DNA of 64,000 bases, taken from Porticoccaceae bacterium (GTDB taxonomy: Bacteria; Pseudomonadota; Gammaproteobacteria; Pseudomonadales; Porticoccaceae). The notes under the pieces were generated by a model. It saw only the letters and a program-made list of their open reading frames with translations, was not told where the DNA came from and searched no databases. Below, in pieces: positions 51,635 through 62,391 of this stretch (position 1 is the first letter of the stretch; every line of letters starts with the position of its first letter). Made by a program: the position numbers and the translations under genes. The DNA lies in the NCBI GenBank assembly GCA_018664075.1, contig JABJOY010000070.1, positions 1-64,000 on the forward strand. Direction: 5' to 3'.

Positions 51635-52999
51635 TTACTTCTTGCTGCAACCAGGCACTGTAGCACCTACATCACGAAGTTTGCCCAGGCGAGTACCTTC
51701 GGCATCCGCATACTTGATCCACTGTGTGGGATAGCGCTTACTCTTTTTGTCCTTGGCTGCTTTCAAGGATTTCTGGAAAGCAGAGATCGCATCTTTGTAG
51801 CAGTGCAGATTAATCAGCGCATTGCCCATCACCAGATAGTTGGCTTCAGGACGTTTCACACCGCCTTTCTTTGCTGCTTTAGTTGCGGCTCTATAGGCTT
51901 CTTTGTCGCGACCCAGATCCAGGTAGATACCAGCCAGTCGAGACTGCAGGTTTCCTGTATCCGAATACTTTGACGCAGACTCAAGCGCCTTAAGGGCTTT
52001 GACCAGGTCTTTGGACTGATACCAGGCAGTACCCAGAATTTCAAGATTCTTGGCATTGCGCTCAATGATCTTGTCTTTCATACCCTTTTCGATAATACGA
52101 GCAGCACGGTAAGGTACTTCTGCACCAAGATACATGTAAGCCATGCTCATTACCTGGCTCTCTTTATCCAACTGGTCGTTTAAATAAACGACTTCTGTAG
52201 CCACCAGACGATCAGATTCCCGCTCAAGCTCACCATACATACCACCTACCTGCTTCCAGTAGGTCCATTTTGGATAGTGCTTGATCAGCTTTTCAAGAAT
52301 GCTGACAACGCGCTTGTAATCGCCTTTCTCATAGTAGAGAACCCGCTGCAGTGACCACCAACCCTCTTTGGGCAGAATACCTTTGGATTCGACGTCAGTA
52401 ATTGCCTCTTCCAGCATTCTCAGTGAATCCGCCTTGCGCTCTAGCTGATAGTAAATCTGTGCCAGGAGCACTTTTGCATCGGCACCAACAATGGTGGACT
52501 CCTGCATATAGATCTCTAGCTCTTTAGCCGCTTCCGCATAACGCTCTTCAACGGTAAATAGCTGAGCCAGTGTGTAGCGGGTATCCAGACGCAATTCCGG
52601 AGGAGTGCCAGCGCCATTAATCACTCTACGGTAGGCGCCAATGGCACTGCCGAAGTCCTCTAATGAATAGTGGACATAGCCCTGAAACTTCCAGATCTGA
52701 GTCTGCTCATAGTCAGAAGCACAGGTCTTTGGATTGGTTTCAATGTTGGTCAGCATCGCCAGAGACTCAACCCATTGCTCTTCTTCAAGAACAACCTGAA
52801 CCTTCTCCAGTGCCTTGGCGCACTTCGCCCCTACAGACTGACGCTGACGGGTCTTTACGTCTTTATACTTTGGCTGTTTCTTTTCTTCTGCCGCCACAGC
52901 TGCGGTGCTAAGCACCGACTGCGGGTCTGCCACTGTTGCCAGCAAGGGCAACATAAAAGCAGCGCCGAATACGGCTAATATTTTGGTGCTTCTAAACAT
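51635..52999 (-). CDS. Tetratricopeptide-repeat periplasmic protein of the TonB operon
   Basis: TPR-like repeats; signal peptide from MFRSTKILAVFGAAFMLPLLATVA; co-oriented with tonB/exbD/exbB. Confidence 0.85.
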   Translation of the reverse strand: MFRSTKILAVFGAAFMLPLLATVADPQSVLSTAAVAAEEKKQPKYKDVKTRQRQSVGAKCAKALEKVQVVLEEEQWVESLAMLTNIETNPKTCASDYEQTQIWKFQGYVHYSLEDFGSAIGAYRRVINGAGTPPELRLDTRYTLAQLFTVEERYAEAAKELEIYMQESTIVGADAKVLLAQIYYQLERKADSLRMLEEAITDVESKGILPKEGWWSLQRVLYYEKGDYKRVVSILEKLIKHYPKWTYWKQVGGMYGELERESDRLVATEVVYLNDQLDKESQVMSMAYMYLGAEVPYRAARIIEKGMKDKIIERNAKNLEILGTAWYQSKDLVKALKALESASKYSDTGNLQSRLAGIYLDLGRDKEAYRAATKAAKKGGVKRPEANYLVMGNALINLHCYKDAISAFQKSLKAAKDKKSKRYPTQWIKYADAEGTRLGKLRDVGATVPGCSKK

Positions 53000-53009
53000 C
53001 AGATACCCC

Positions 53010-53615
53010 TTATTTAGCCATCTGGAAGGTGAATTTATACAGCACACCAGGAACTTCCTGCGCCGTGCCATCAATCACTCTTGGGTTATATTTCAGCTTG
53101 TTGGCTGCCTTGATAGCCGCTCGGCCAAAACCCCAGCCCTCTGGCCATTCTTCAACCATAACGGGATCGCGAACGCCACCAGTGGTGGTAATAATCACTT
53201 CCACTACAGCGTAGCCTTCTTTACCACGGGTCTGTGCCCGGCGAGGATACTGTGGCTGTGGCACATACACAGGGATGTAGTCAGAATCTCGGGCAAAGCC
53301 TGAGTTACCAATGCTGAGGTTACCGCCGGCTCTCGGTGCCGCCATGTTGACAGCATTATCTGGCACTTCGAACTCCAGGTTTTCTTCTGGAATATCTGGT
53401 GGAGGTGTCTCAGGATCTTCTGGTTTTTCAACCTCGGAAGATTTGGAGTTCTCGGTCAATTGCCTGTCGACATGGAGGAAATCTGGAATTTTAAACGCTT
53501 CTTTTTCATCCAGATCCTTGTTACCAGAGTCAATTAGCTTGTACATCAAGATAATCAACGCAAAAGTAACAAGAATGCCAAGTGCGGCAGAAGCAGCAAC
53601 TCTGATTGCAGTCAT
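53010..53615 (-). CDS. tonB: Energy transducer TonB
   Basis: N-terminal TM, Pro/Glu-rich linker, C-terminal PQYPRRAQTRGKEGYAVVEVIITTTGGV. Confidence 0.92.
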   Translation of the reverse strand: MTAIRVAASAALGILVTFALIILMYKLIDSGNKDLDEKEAFKIPDFLHVDRQLTENSKSSEVEKPEDPETPPPDIPEENLEFEVPDNAVNMAAPRAGGNLSIGNSGFARDSDYIPVYVPQPQYPRRAQTRGKEGYAVVEVIITTTGGVRDPVMVEEWPEGWGFGRAAIKAANKLKYNPRVIDGTAQEVPGVLYKFTFQMAK

Positions 53616-53624
53616 CTTATTAAC

Positions 53625-54029
53625 TCAGTCGTTTTCTACAGAAATAGCCACTGGATTAATACCAATATCGCGGGCGATATCAGCTACCTTAGCAACTGTT
53701 TCAATGTTTGACTCATTATCGGCCTGGATCACCATGCCGCCCTTTGGATTGTCATTAAATAATCTAGTTAGATTAATTTTTAGTGCGGTAGTTTCAACCC
53801 GCTTCTTATCAATCCAGTATTCATTGTTCTCGCTGATCGCGACCAGAATACCTACCTTCTTATAAGACTGGGCCGTGTTTGCGTCAATCTTGTCAACTTC
53901 TACACCCGGCAGCTTGATAAAAGATGCTGTCACAATGAAAAAGATCAGCATGATAAAAACCACATCAAGCATAGGGGTCAGATCGATAGTCTCGCCCTGG
54001 GGACTTGCTTTACTTGTTCTGTTACGCAT
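53625..54029 (-). CDS. exbD: ExbD/TolR family biopolymer transporter
   Basis: IDLTPMLDVVFIMLIFFIVTASFIK. Confidence 0.95.
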   Translation of the reverse strand: MRNRTSKASPQGETIDLTPMLDVVFIMLIFFIVTASFIKLPGVEVDKIDANTAQSYKKVGILVAISENNEYWIDKKRVETTALKINLTRLFNDNPKGGMVIQADNESNIETVAKVADIARDIGINPVAISVEND

Positions 54030-54074
54030 AGTTCTCTCTCACAGGATGCCCGCCATAAAGCTGGCGGGCTCCAA

Positions 54075-54599
54075 TTAGTGATCCATGGTCAAATGGTCTT
54101 CCAAAAGGTGCTTTTCGCGCTCTGCATTACGTTCGATGTAGGTCAAACCAAATACACCGGAAAGAGCAGCAACCATTCCTGACATTGTCGGAACAGTTGC
54201 CTGAGAAACACCACCAGCCATTGCCTTGGCATCACCACCACCAGTAAATGCCATCACATCAAATACTACGATCATCCCGGTCACTGTTCCCAGCAGACCA
54301 AACAATGGAGCCAGAGCTACCAATGTTTTAATCATCATAATATTCTCGTCGATTTTTATACTCACCTCAGAGATCAACTTCTCTCGAATCTGGTGAGCAT
54401 GTTTGGACTTGCGCTCAGAGCGCTGCTCCCAAACATCTAGGGCACCTTGAACATCAAGGACAACACTGGATCGGAGATACCACGCACGTTCGAAGATGAG
54501 AGTCCACATAACGAACAGCAGAACGACAATGGCCCAAAGAACCATGCCGCCTGAATCCATAAACTTCCCAACTTCCGCCATCGTATCAACGAAAAACAT
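54075..54599 (-). CDS. exbB: MotA/TolQ/ExbB proton channel family protein
   Basis: LVALAPLFGLLGTVTGMIVVFDVMAFTGGGDAKAMAGGVSQA. Confidence 0.95.
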   Translation of the reverse strand: MFFVDTMAEVGKFMDSGGMVLWAIVVLLFVMWTLIFERAWYLRSSVVLDVQGALDVWEQRSERKSKHAHQIREKLISEVSIKIDENIMMIKTLVALAPLFGLLGTVTGMIVVFDVMAFTGGGDAKAMAGGVSQATVPTMSGMVAALSGVFGLTYIERNAEREKHLLEDHLTMDH

Positions 54600-54600
54600 G

Positions 54601-55965
54601 TTATTTACCCTCTACGGAACCAGCAACAATGCCCGCGCTCTGCTCTTCCAGAACATGCAGAATGCGTTGTGCTTTACCATTCACCAATGTGTGCATCAGT
54701 ACGGTAGGAATAGCTACCACAAGACCCAGTACGGTGGTGATCAGTGCCTGAGAAATACCGCCGGCCATTGCCTTGGGATCACCAGCACCAAACAGAGTAA
54801 TCATCTGGAAGGTAATAATCATACCGGTTACTGTACCCAGCAGACCCAACAGAGGCGCTACCATAGAGATAATCTTGAGCAGGTTCAGACCTGATTCAAT
54901 CTCTGGGCGTTCCTTGAGTACAGCTTCGTGCAGCTTCAGTTCCAGGGACTCTGGATCCAAACCTGGGTTGTCTGCAGCTACTTTGAGTACGCGACCAAGT
55001 GGGTTGTCACCAGTAGCGGTACCAGACTTAAGCTGTGAAGTAACCTTGCTGGACATGCCCGACAGTACAACAAAGCGCCAGATAGCCAGACCAATTGCGA
55101 CGGCAAATACTGCAGTGATCACATAACCAACGATACCACCAAAGTGCCAGCGCTCTACCAGCGTTGGAGTGTTGATCAGAGCACGCAGCAAGCCGCCACC
55201 CAGTGGACCAGTAGGATCCAGACCAACTTTAGTGAAACCAGAAGTTGCCTCTTGCAGATCTTCAGCACTGCCTTGATGAGCAGATGGCTGACGTGCTAAC
55301 TCAGAAACCAGACCGTTCTCAGTGCTGTACTCAAGGTACATGCCATCAGACAGCAGGTTATAGGTACCGACACGAACCACTTCCATCTCTTCCTGCTCGC
55401 CATTGGCTCTCAGAACGGTTCTGTTGAACTTAACAATACGGGCACTTTCAACCATCTCGCGCTGCTGCTCATACCACAGCTTCTCGATATCTTCGATTGA
55501 AGGCAGACGGGTATCACTACTCATTTTTTCAATCAGGCTATCGAGGAACTCAGTACGGCCAGGAATCTGCGCGCTGACAATTGACTGATCAAGATTAGCG
55601 CGGATATCACCAGCAGCACCAGTGAGGTGACCAAACAATTCTTTCAGTGAACCCAGGCGCTTGTCACGCTGCTCGCGCAGTCCGGCAAGAACCTGATCAT
55701 TGTCACGGATAGTTTGCTCGAGACGGTCAGAGCGACGCTCTTCAGCAGCCTTAGTGTTTTGAGCCTGCTTTAACAGCTGAGCCTGCTTGCGCTGGTCGCG
55801 TTTAAAGGCGGCTTCACGGTTGCGGTAGTCAGCGGATTCAGAAAGCTTGGCGCTTTCAATCATTTGCAGAAGCTCGTCGAGAGTCTTTGCATCCTGTGCC
55901 AGGGCTGGAGTGCTAAAAGCAACAGCAGCTACAAAAGCGGCACAAACTTTAACAAATTTATTCAT
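54601..55965 (-). CDS. MotA/TolQ/ExbB protein with long N-terminal periplasmic coiled coil (TtpC-like)
   Basis: Signal peptide, ~250-aa coiled coil, then ISMVAPLLGLLGTVTGMIITFQMITLFGAGDPKAMAGGISQAL. Confidence 0.93.
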   Translation of the reverse strand: MNKFVKVCAAFVAAVAFSTPALAQDAKTLDELLQMIESAKLSESADYRNREAAFKRDQRKQAQLLKQAQNTKAAEERRSDRLEQTIRDNDQVLAGLREQRDKRLGSLKELFGHLTGAAGDIRANLDQSIVSAQIPGRTEFLDSLIEKMSSDTRLPSIEDIEKLWYEQQREMVESARIVKFNRTVLRANGEQEEMEVVRVGTYNLLSDGMYLEYSTENGLVSELARQPSAHQGSAEDLQEATSGFTKVGLDPTGPLGGGLLRALINTPTLVERWHFGGIVGYVITAVFAVAIGLAIWRFVVLSGMSSKVTSQLKSGTATGDNPLGRVLKVAADNPGLDPESLELKLHEAVLKERPEIESGLNLLKIISMVAPLLGLLGTVTGMIITFQMITLFGAGDPKAMAGGISQALITTVLGLVVAIPTVLMHTLVNGKAQRILHVLEEQSAGIVAGSVEGK

Positions 55966-56744
55966 TGTGCAGTCTCCGGAGCAGTAATTGGCATTTGCAT
56001 TACATCCTGAGGCGAAAGCTTCTTCGCGATACGGATGCCCTGATCAACTGGGCGACGGTACTCGGAGCCCAATGTCTCCCAGGAACCAGTCTCTTTGTTC
56101 CAAGCGCCAGTCTGTGATTTATCTTTGGTCTGATACATCAAAGCAACACGGCCGATGCGAAGCATTTCTACTTCAACTTCCGAACCGTTGGCATCAATAT
56201 CAACCAGATCGCGGTAAGACTCCAGCGATGAGCTGTACTCAGATTCAATATCATAGACTTCAAGAATCTGGCGGAACTTCTCAGCGGCAGAGAACTTGGC
56301 ACTGTCCATGTTGACATAGAGGTCAGCAATGGCATTTTCACGCTGCTCTTTCTTGAACGGAATGTCCAGAGCAACGAACTCTTCGAGGCCTTTGAGCATG
56401 CTCATCATCAGCGGCGAAATGCCACGTTCGATAATAGTAGCGTTCTCAATCGACTCTCTCAGTTCGGCCATCATTTGCTTTTGGCTGGCAATCTGACGCT
56501 CTAGCTGAGAGTTGTACACTCGCAGAGATTCAATTTGCTTATTGACCTGTTTGAATTCTTGCAAAAGACCATCAGTTTGATCAGCAATACGATCAACTTT
56601 GGTTTGCGCGGTTTTAGCGTTCTGGACCTTTACGGCACCAGCTTTGAGTACGTCACTTACTTCTGAAGCCTGAACTGCACTAACAGTCAGACCACTAGCA
56701 AGAACGGCAACAAAGGCCAATACTTTTAGTGGTTGCTTATTCAT
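55962..56744 (-). CDS. DUF3450 domain-containing protein
   Basis: Signal peptide, coiled coil, MSMLKGLEEFVALDIPFKKEQRENAIADL; start of TtpC-ExbB-ExbD-TonB operon. Confidence 0.93.
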   Translation of the reverse strand: MNKQPLKVLAFVAVLASGLTVSAVQASEVSDVLKAGAVKVQNAKTAQTKVDRIADQTDGLLQEFKQVNKQIESLRVYNSQLERQIASQKQMMAELRESIENATIIERGISPLMMSMLKGLEEFVALDIPFKKEQRENAIADLYVNMDSAKFSAAEKFRQILEVYDIESEYSSSLESYRDLVDIDANGSEVEVEMLRIGRVALMYQTKDKSQTGAWNKETGSWETLGSEYRRPVDQGIRIAKKLSPQDVMQMPITAPETAQ

Positions 56745-56973
56745 AGTTCCCTCAATTTGGGTCTACCGGTTTAATTATGTGTCACTGCCTAAAGTCGACT
56801 TATCCAACATTTAATATCAGACAAGCTTTGTTTCGGGGCATCTTTGTAACAGTCTCGTGATCAAGAAGCAATTTGGTAGCGGAGAATTCAGCCTTATAAA
56901 AGAGAGAAAATAAACTGTTGTTACCTTCAGTAACATCTCAGGCAATGAGCGCTGGATTTATAACTTTTGCCAA

Positions 56974-57471
56974 CTAGGCCCGATCGAGAGTGAGAAACCT
57001 GTAGGGATGAGTATCGGTTTTCTCTGGCAGCAGCTCATCGACCTGAGTCCAACAGGCTGAATCCACTTCCGGGAAGTAGGCATCACCCTCAACCTCAGCA
57101 TCGACCTGAGTGAGATAGAGCCGGTCAGCCACCGGCAATGTCATACGATAAATCTGCTCACCACCAATTACCATAATCTCCTCCGCGCCAGCTGAGGCAC
57201 ATGCCTGCTCAGCCAGAGTCATAGCGCCCTGCAGGCTGCCAGCAACCTCCACGCCATCTGCTCGCCAATCGGGATCTCTGGTAATAACAATATTGGTTCT
57301 GCCAGGCAGTGGTCGGCCAATACTGTCATAGGTCTTGCGGCCCATCAGAATCGGCTTGCCCATGGTCACGGACTTAAAGTACTTGAGGTCTTCAGGCAGA
57401 TGCCAGGGCAACTGATTATCTCGACCAATAACACCATTGCGGCTGACTGCCACTATTAACGAAATTTTCAT
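56974..57471 (-). CDS. folA: Dihydrofolate reductase
   Basis: SLIVAVSRNGVIGRDNQLPWHLPEDLKYFKSVTMGKPILMGRKTYDSIGRPLPGR. Confidence 0.97.
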   Translation of the reverse strand: MKISLIVAVSRNGVIGRDNQLPWHLPEDLKYFKSVTMGKPILMGRKTYDSIGRPLPGRTNIVITRDPDWRADGVEVAGSLQGAMTLAEQACASAGAEEIMVIGGEQIYRMTLPVADRLYLTQVDAEVEGDAYFPEVDSACWTQVDELLPEKTDTHPYRFLTLDRA

Positions 57472-57474
57472 TGA

Positions 57475-58380
57475 TTAAACCGCCACTGGTGCAGAGATTG
57501 GGTCGTGGGACTCATAGCCCTGCAACTCAAAATCGTCGTAAACAAAGTCAAACAGATTATCCACCGCCGGGTTTATCACCAGCTGAGGCAGTGGGAAGGT
57601 GGTGCGGGATAACTGCTCTTCCACCTGGTCCATATGATTGCTGTAGAGATGAGCATCACCAAAAGTATGCACAAAGTCGCCGGGCTTAAGGCCGGTCACC
57701 TGAGCGATCATCAATGTCAGAATGGCATAGGAGGCAATATTAAATGGCACGCCCAGGAACACATCGGCGCTGCGCTGATAGAGCTGGCAGGACAGCCGCC
57801 CCTCGGTCACATAAAACTGAAACAGACTGTGGCAGGGGGGCAGTCCAGACTTGACCATAATAGGGATATCTTTGGGATTCCAGGCCGACACAATCAGACG
57901 CCGGGAATCGGGGTTGGATTTTATATCGTCCACCAGCTGGGCAAGCTGGTCCACACCTTCGAAATTGCGCCACTGGTGGCCATACACCGGCCCCAAATCC
58001 CCATACTGCTGGGCAAATGCCTGGTCGGTTTTGATGCGCTCGACAAACTCTTTCATACCCGCTTTCCAGGCTTCGGAATACATCGGCAGGTCATCCTCCT
58101 GCCCAGTCTCACGCAGCCAGCTCTGGTAGGGCCAGTCATTCCAGATACCCACACCATTCTCAACCAGATAGCGGATATTGGTATCGCCGCGAATAAACCA
58201 CAGCAACTCATGGAGAATGGATTTTAGATGAACCTTTTTACTGGTCACCAGCGGAAAGCCCTCCGCCAGATCAAAGCGCATCTGGTAGCCAAAAATACTG
58301 CGCGTGCCAGTGCCGGTGCGATCTTCTTTGGCAATACCATGATCACGAATATGACGAACCAAATCTAAATACTGTTTCAT
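57475..58380 (-). CDS. thyA: Thymidylate synthase
   Basis: [40 protein letters not shown]. Confidence 0.98.
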   Translation of the reverse strand: MKQYLDLVRHIRDHGIAKEDRTGTGTRSIFGYQMRFDLAEGFPLVTSKKVHLKSILHELLWFIRGDTNIRYLVENGVGIWNDWPYQSWLRETGQEDDLPMYSEAWKAGMKEFVERIKTDQAFAQQYGDLGPVYGHQWRNFEGVDQLAQLVDDIKSNPDSRRLIVSAWNPKDIPIMVKSGLPPCHSLFQFYVTEGRLSCQLYQRSADVFLGVPFNIASYAILTLMIAQVTGLKPGDFVHTFGDAHLYSNHMDQVEEQLSRTTFPLPQLVINPAVDNLFDFVYDDFELQGYESHDPISAPVAV

Positions 58381-58403
58381 TGTCTAATCTCTGTACGCAA
58401 CTG

Positions 58404-59219
58404 CTAGTTAGCTTGCGGGCTGGTCTGGCGCAGTACGGTTTTGCGCATAAACCAAAGTCCCAGCAGGATCATGGGAATACACAGGGTCTGACCGCGAGTT
58501 ATCCAGTCAAATGACTCAAGCAGGGCGGATTGCCCGGCGAACTGTGCATCTGGCTCGCGAACAAATTCAACCATAAAGCGGAAGACGCCATACAGCACCA
58601 GGAACAATCCAGTGACCTCGCCATAGAGCCGCGGCTTGCGAGCAAACCAGTTAATAATCAGGAACAACACTAACCCCTCCAGGAATGCTTCGTAGAGCTG
58701 CGAAGGATGGCGAGGCAGCTGAGTTGGGTCGGAGGGGAACAACATCGCCCAGGGCACATCTGTGGCCCGGCCATAGAGCTCCTGACCTATAAAGTTGCCG
58801 ATACGGCCAAAGAACAATCCAGCAGGCACCAGTGGTACAGCAAAATCCGTCAGGGCTAAAAATGACAGTCGATATTTGCGGGCATAGATAAACATGGCAA
58901 TGGCCACGCCAATCAAACCGCCGTGGAACGACATGCCGCCCTCCCAGATACGAAGCAACATGGCCGGATCAGCCAGCCATTTCTCGGTATTGTAGAAAAA
59001 CATGTAACCCAGACGCCCACCCAGAATCACGCCCCAAGCACCATAGACAATTAAATCTTCGACCTGGGTTTTCTTGATCGGAGACCATGGCCTCTGACTA
59101 TTGCGCATGGCCAGAAACCAGGCACCGGCAAAGGCAACCATATACATAATGCCGTACCAATGGATCTGAAGAGGACCCAGGTAAATGGCGACCGGGTCTA
59201 TATTCGGGTGCATGATCAT
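58404..59219 (-). CDS. lgt: Prolipoprotein diacylglyceryl transferase
   Basis: GARLGY-like GGRLGYMFFYN, GGMSFHGGLIGV, GRIGNFIGQELYGRATDVPW. Confidence 0.97.
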   Translation of the reverse strand: MIMHPNIDPVAIYLGPLQIHWYGIMYMVAFAGAWFLAMRNSQRPWSPIKKTQVEDLIVYGAWGVILGGRLGYMFFYNTEKWLADPAMLLRIWEGGMSFHGGLIGVAIAMFIYARKYRLSFLALTDFAVPLVPAGLFFGRIGNFIGQELYGRATDVPWAMLFPSDPTQLPRHPSQLYEAFLEGLVLFLIINWFARKPRLYGEVTGLFLVLYGVFRFMVEFVREPDAQFAGQSALLESFDWITRGQTLCIPMILLGLWFMRKTVLRQTSPQAN

Positions 59220-59323
59220 GAGCGGGTTTATCCGTAGGATTTAATGGCTCGATAATAGCGGGTTCTTCGATTATCTGCCATGGAGGATATCGGCTGTGGC
59301 GAGAAAAAGTTACACTGGCCAGC

Positions 59324-60109
59324 ATGTGCTTACTTGCTATTGCCTTTAATCAACATCCCAACGCGGCTTTAATAGTAGCGTCTAACCGCGATGAGTTTTA
59401 TGCCCGGCCCACATTGCCCATGCATTGGTGGCAGGATGCTCCTATTCTGGCCGGCAGAGATCAGCAGGCCAACGGCACCTGGATGGGCCTGTCGCGCAAT
59501 GGACGTTTTGCCGCAGTCACCAACTATCGCTATGTGCCGGAGGGGGGCGCAATTGAGACCGCACCATTATCCCGCGGTGATCTGGTCACAGGGTTTTTAT
59601 CTTCCTCCCAAAACGCCAGCCAATGGGCCCAAAGCCTTGCTGCTACAGCCAAAGACTTTGGTGGCTTTAATCTGCTGATCTATGACGGCATTGAGCTGGT
59701 CTATCTAAATAATCACAATGATGAGCAGCCTAAAATTTTGCCTCCCGGCCTCTATGCCCTGAGCAATGGCACACTGGACAGCTCCTGGCCAAAAGTTGAG
59801 CATGCCCGCGACCAGATGCGAACCGTAATCGACCAGCCTGAGATGGGTTCAGCCCAGCTCGGGCAAATTATGGCGACATTATCATTAGAAAAAACCTATG
59901 CCCCAGAATTGCTGCCCAATACCGGAGTACCAGAAGACTGGGAAAAGCTGCTGTCATCGCCCTTTATTGTCGCCGACGGCTATGGCACAAGAGCTTCAGC
60001 AGCAGTAATTGTCTCATCTGCAGGGGATATTGATGTGGCAGAGCAAAACTACCAGGCTGGGGAGACCCTGGGCGGTCAGACGTTTCGCTTTAACGCCTCT
60101 GAACGCTGA
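59324..60109 (+). CDS. NRDE family protein (TANGO2-like)
   Basis: MCLLAIAFNQHPNAALIVASNRDEFYARPT (NRDE motif). Confidence 0.95.
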   Translation: MCLLAIAFNQHPNAALIVASNRDEFYARPTLPMHWWQDAPILAGRDQQANGTWMGLSRNGRFAAVTNYRYVPEGGAIETAPLSRGDLVTGFLSSSQNASQWAQSLAATAKDFGGFNLLIYDGIELVYLNNHNDEQPKILPPGLYALSNGTLDSSWPKVEHARDQMRTVIDQPEMGSAQLGQIMATLSLEKTYAPELLPNTGVPEDWEKLLSSPFIVADGYGTRASAAVIVSSAGDIDVAEQNYQAGETLGGQTFRFNASER

Positions 60110-62391
60110 TTAGGTCTGGTGGGGCGGATCAGCTTGGCCACTTCCGGCTGGTGCAGGGAAGCCGAAATAAACTCTGTCACCGAAGCCGCATCAGTCAGCC
60201 GCAGAGCCCGCTTCACCAGCTCTCGAGCCTCCTTGCGAGTAATATTCAGCAGCACCGACTTGACCCGTAGCAAGGTGCTCGCACTCATGGAAAAATTCTC
60301 GTAGCCCAGCCCCAACAGCACCACAGCACTCAGGGGATCACCGGCCATTTCGCCACAGACACTGAGCTGACAATTAACCGACGAGGCCTGCTCATAGATC
60401 GCTTTTAACGCCCGCAGCACCGCCGGATGCAAGGTGTGATACAGGTCAGCCACCCGAGGATTATTGCGATCTACCGCCAGCAGATACTGAGTCAAATCAT
60501 TGGTGCCCACAGACAAGAAGTCCACCCGGCGACCAATTTCCTTGACCTGGTATACAGCAGCAGGCACTTCAATCATAGCCCCCACTGGTGGGCGTTCAAT
60601 CTCATAGCCCTCTTCCTGGGTTAGCTCTCGATAAGCCCGGTCAATCAGTTCCAATGCCCGATCCAGCTCAGGCACATTGCTGATCATTGGCAGCATAATA
60701 CGCAAATTATTAGTGCCCTGGCTGGCCCGCAACAGCGCGCGAATCTGTACCAGAAAGATCTCCGGATGATCCAGAGAGATGCGAATTCCACGCCAGCCCA
60801 AAAACGGATTTTCCTCTTCGATAGGGAAGTAGGGCAGATCCTTATCGCCACCTATATCCAATGTTCTCATGGTCACTGGCCGCGGTGAAAAAGCCACCAA
60901 CTGCTCTCGATATATAGCCACCTGCTCGTCTTCCGTGGGGAAACTTGAGCGCAATAAAAAAGGAATCTCGGTACGGAACAGGCCAACGGCTTCGGCACCA
61001 CTTTTTAGTGACATCATGGTGTCCTGGCGCAGACCTGTATTGACCCACAGGGAAAAGCGAAAACCATCTGGTGTGATGCAGGGAATATCTCGCAGCTTCT
61101 GCAGGTCTTTATTGAGTATCTTTTCTTCGCGCTGGCGCTGTAAATAGGAGCGCCGCAATGTGCGGGTCGCACTGCTGACCACATCCCCGGTAAATCCATC
61201 GACAATCAATTCCTGACCATCAAGCTCTGCCCAGGGTAAATCAATGGCCCCCATTACTGTGGGAATGCCAAGGGCCCGACCAACAATAGCCATATGTGAG
61301 TTGCTGGATCCCTTGAGAGAAATAATACCGACCAGCCGATTGACCGGAATATCTGCCAGTGCGGTGGCAGACAAATCCTCACCCACCAGCACCACTCGGC
61401 GGGGCATGGGCATTTCTTTCTTGTCTCTGCTCTGCAGATAGCCAAGCACACGCTTGCCCAGATCGTTTACATCTGCAGCTCTCTCGCGCAGATAGGGGTC
61501 ATCCATCTGGCGGAAGGTCCGCACATGTTTGAGAATCACCGAGCTCCAGGCACTCTGAGCAGTCTGGCCCGCAGTAATTGCCGCGATAACCTCACCACCC
61601 AGGGAGCTGTCATCCAGCATGCGGATATAGACATCAAATAACGCCAGCTCCTCAGAACTGAGCTTATTGACCAGACCATCCCCCAGATCGCGCATATCTT
61701 TTTTCGCCGCCGCCAGCGCCAGACGAAAAGTTTCGACCTCCGCTGCAGGGTTATTGGTAAAGCGCTCAGGCACAGAGGACAGATCGGTGTTGGAGGCAAC
61801 CAACACTACTCGACCGATACCCACCCCAGGAGAGCTTGGAATACCCCGGAAAGTGGCTTCGCGACTTTTACCACGGCCCGCAGACGCGAGCTTGCGCAGG
61901 GCCCCAGTGGCCTCGGCATGGGCAATGGCACCAGATAACTGGGCGCACACAGTGACAACAAAGGCTTCCTCTTCCGTGGCAAAACGCCGCTGAGTCTGCT
62001 GCTGTAATACCAGTACCCCCAGTACTTTGCGGTGGTGGATAATGGGAACACCCAGGAACGAGTGGAATGGCGACTCACCAGTCTCTTCAAAGTAGGCAAA
62101 GTTTGGGTGCTGGTCTGCATCTTCAAGATTGAGGGGCTCTTCTTTGGCCGCCACCAAACCCACAAGACCTTCACGCATAGCCAGCCGCACCTTGCCAATG
62201 GACTCCTCCCGCAACCCTTTGGTAGCGGTCAGCACATAGCGCTGATCGGTTTCGTCAAACAGATAGACTGAACAGACGCCGGCCTGCATTGCAGCCCGCA
62301 CTTCGGTGACGATAATCCTCAGCACCTCAGGCAAGTTCCGGGCGCTATTAACTTCCTGGACTATGGTCCGCAGGGAGCCGAGCATATTCAT
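60076..62391 (-). CDS. ptsP: Phosphoenolpyruvate-protein phosphotransferase PtsP (EI-Ntr, GAF domain)
   Basis: N-terminal GAF, GSSNSHMAIVGRALGIPTVMG, FLSVGTNDLTQYLLAVDRNN, SVCGEMAGDP. Confidence 0.97.
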   Translation of the reverse strand: MNMLGSLRTIVQEVNSARNLPEVLRIIVTEVRAAMQAGVCSVYLFDETDQRYVLTATKGLREESIGKVRLAMREGLVGLVAAKEEPLNLEDADQHPNFAYFEETGESPFHSFLGVPIIHHRKVLGVLVLQQQTQRRFATEEEAFVVTVCAQLSGAIAHAEATGALRKLASAGRGKSREATFRGIPSSPGVGIGRVVLVASNTDLSSVPERFTNNPAAEVETFRLALAAAKKDMRDLGDGLVNKLSSEELALFDVYIRMLDDSSLGGEVIAAITAGQTAQSAWSSVILKHVRTFRQMDDPYLRERAADVNDLGKRVLGYLQSRDKKEMPMPRRVVLVGEDLSATALADIPVNRLVGIISLKGSSNSHMAIVGRALGIPTVMGAIDLPWAELDGQELIVDGFTGDVVSSATRTLRRSYLQRQREEKILNKDLQKLRDIPCITPDGFRFSLWVNTGLRQDTMMSLKSGAEAVGLFRTEIPFLLRSSFPTEDEQVAIYREQLVAFSPRPVTMRTLDIGGDKDLPYFPIEEENPFLGWRGIRISLDHPEIFLVQIRALLRASQGTNNLRIMLPMISNVPELDRALELIDRAYRELTQEEGYEIERPPVGAMIEVPAAVYQVKEIGRRVDFLSVGTNDLTQYLLAVDRNNPRVADLYHTLHPAVLRALKAIYEQASSVNCQLSVCGEMAGDPLSAVVLLGLGYENFSMSASTLLRVKSVLLNITRKEARELVKRALRLTDAASVTEFISASLHQPEVAKLIRPTRPNQRSEALKRNV

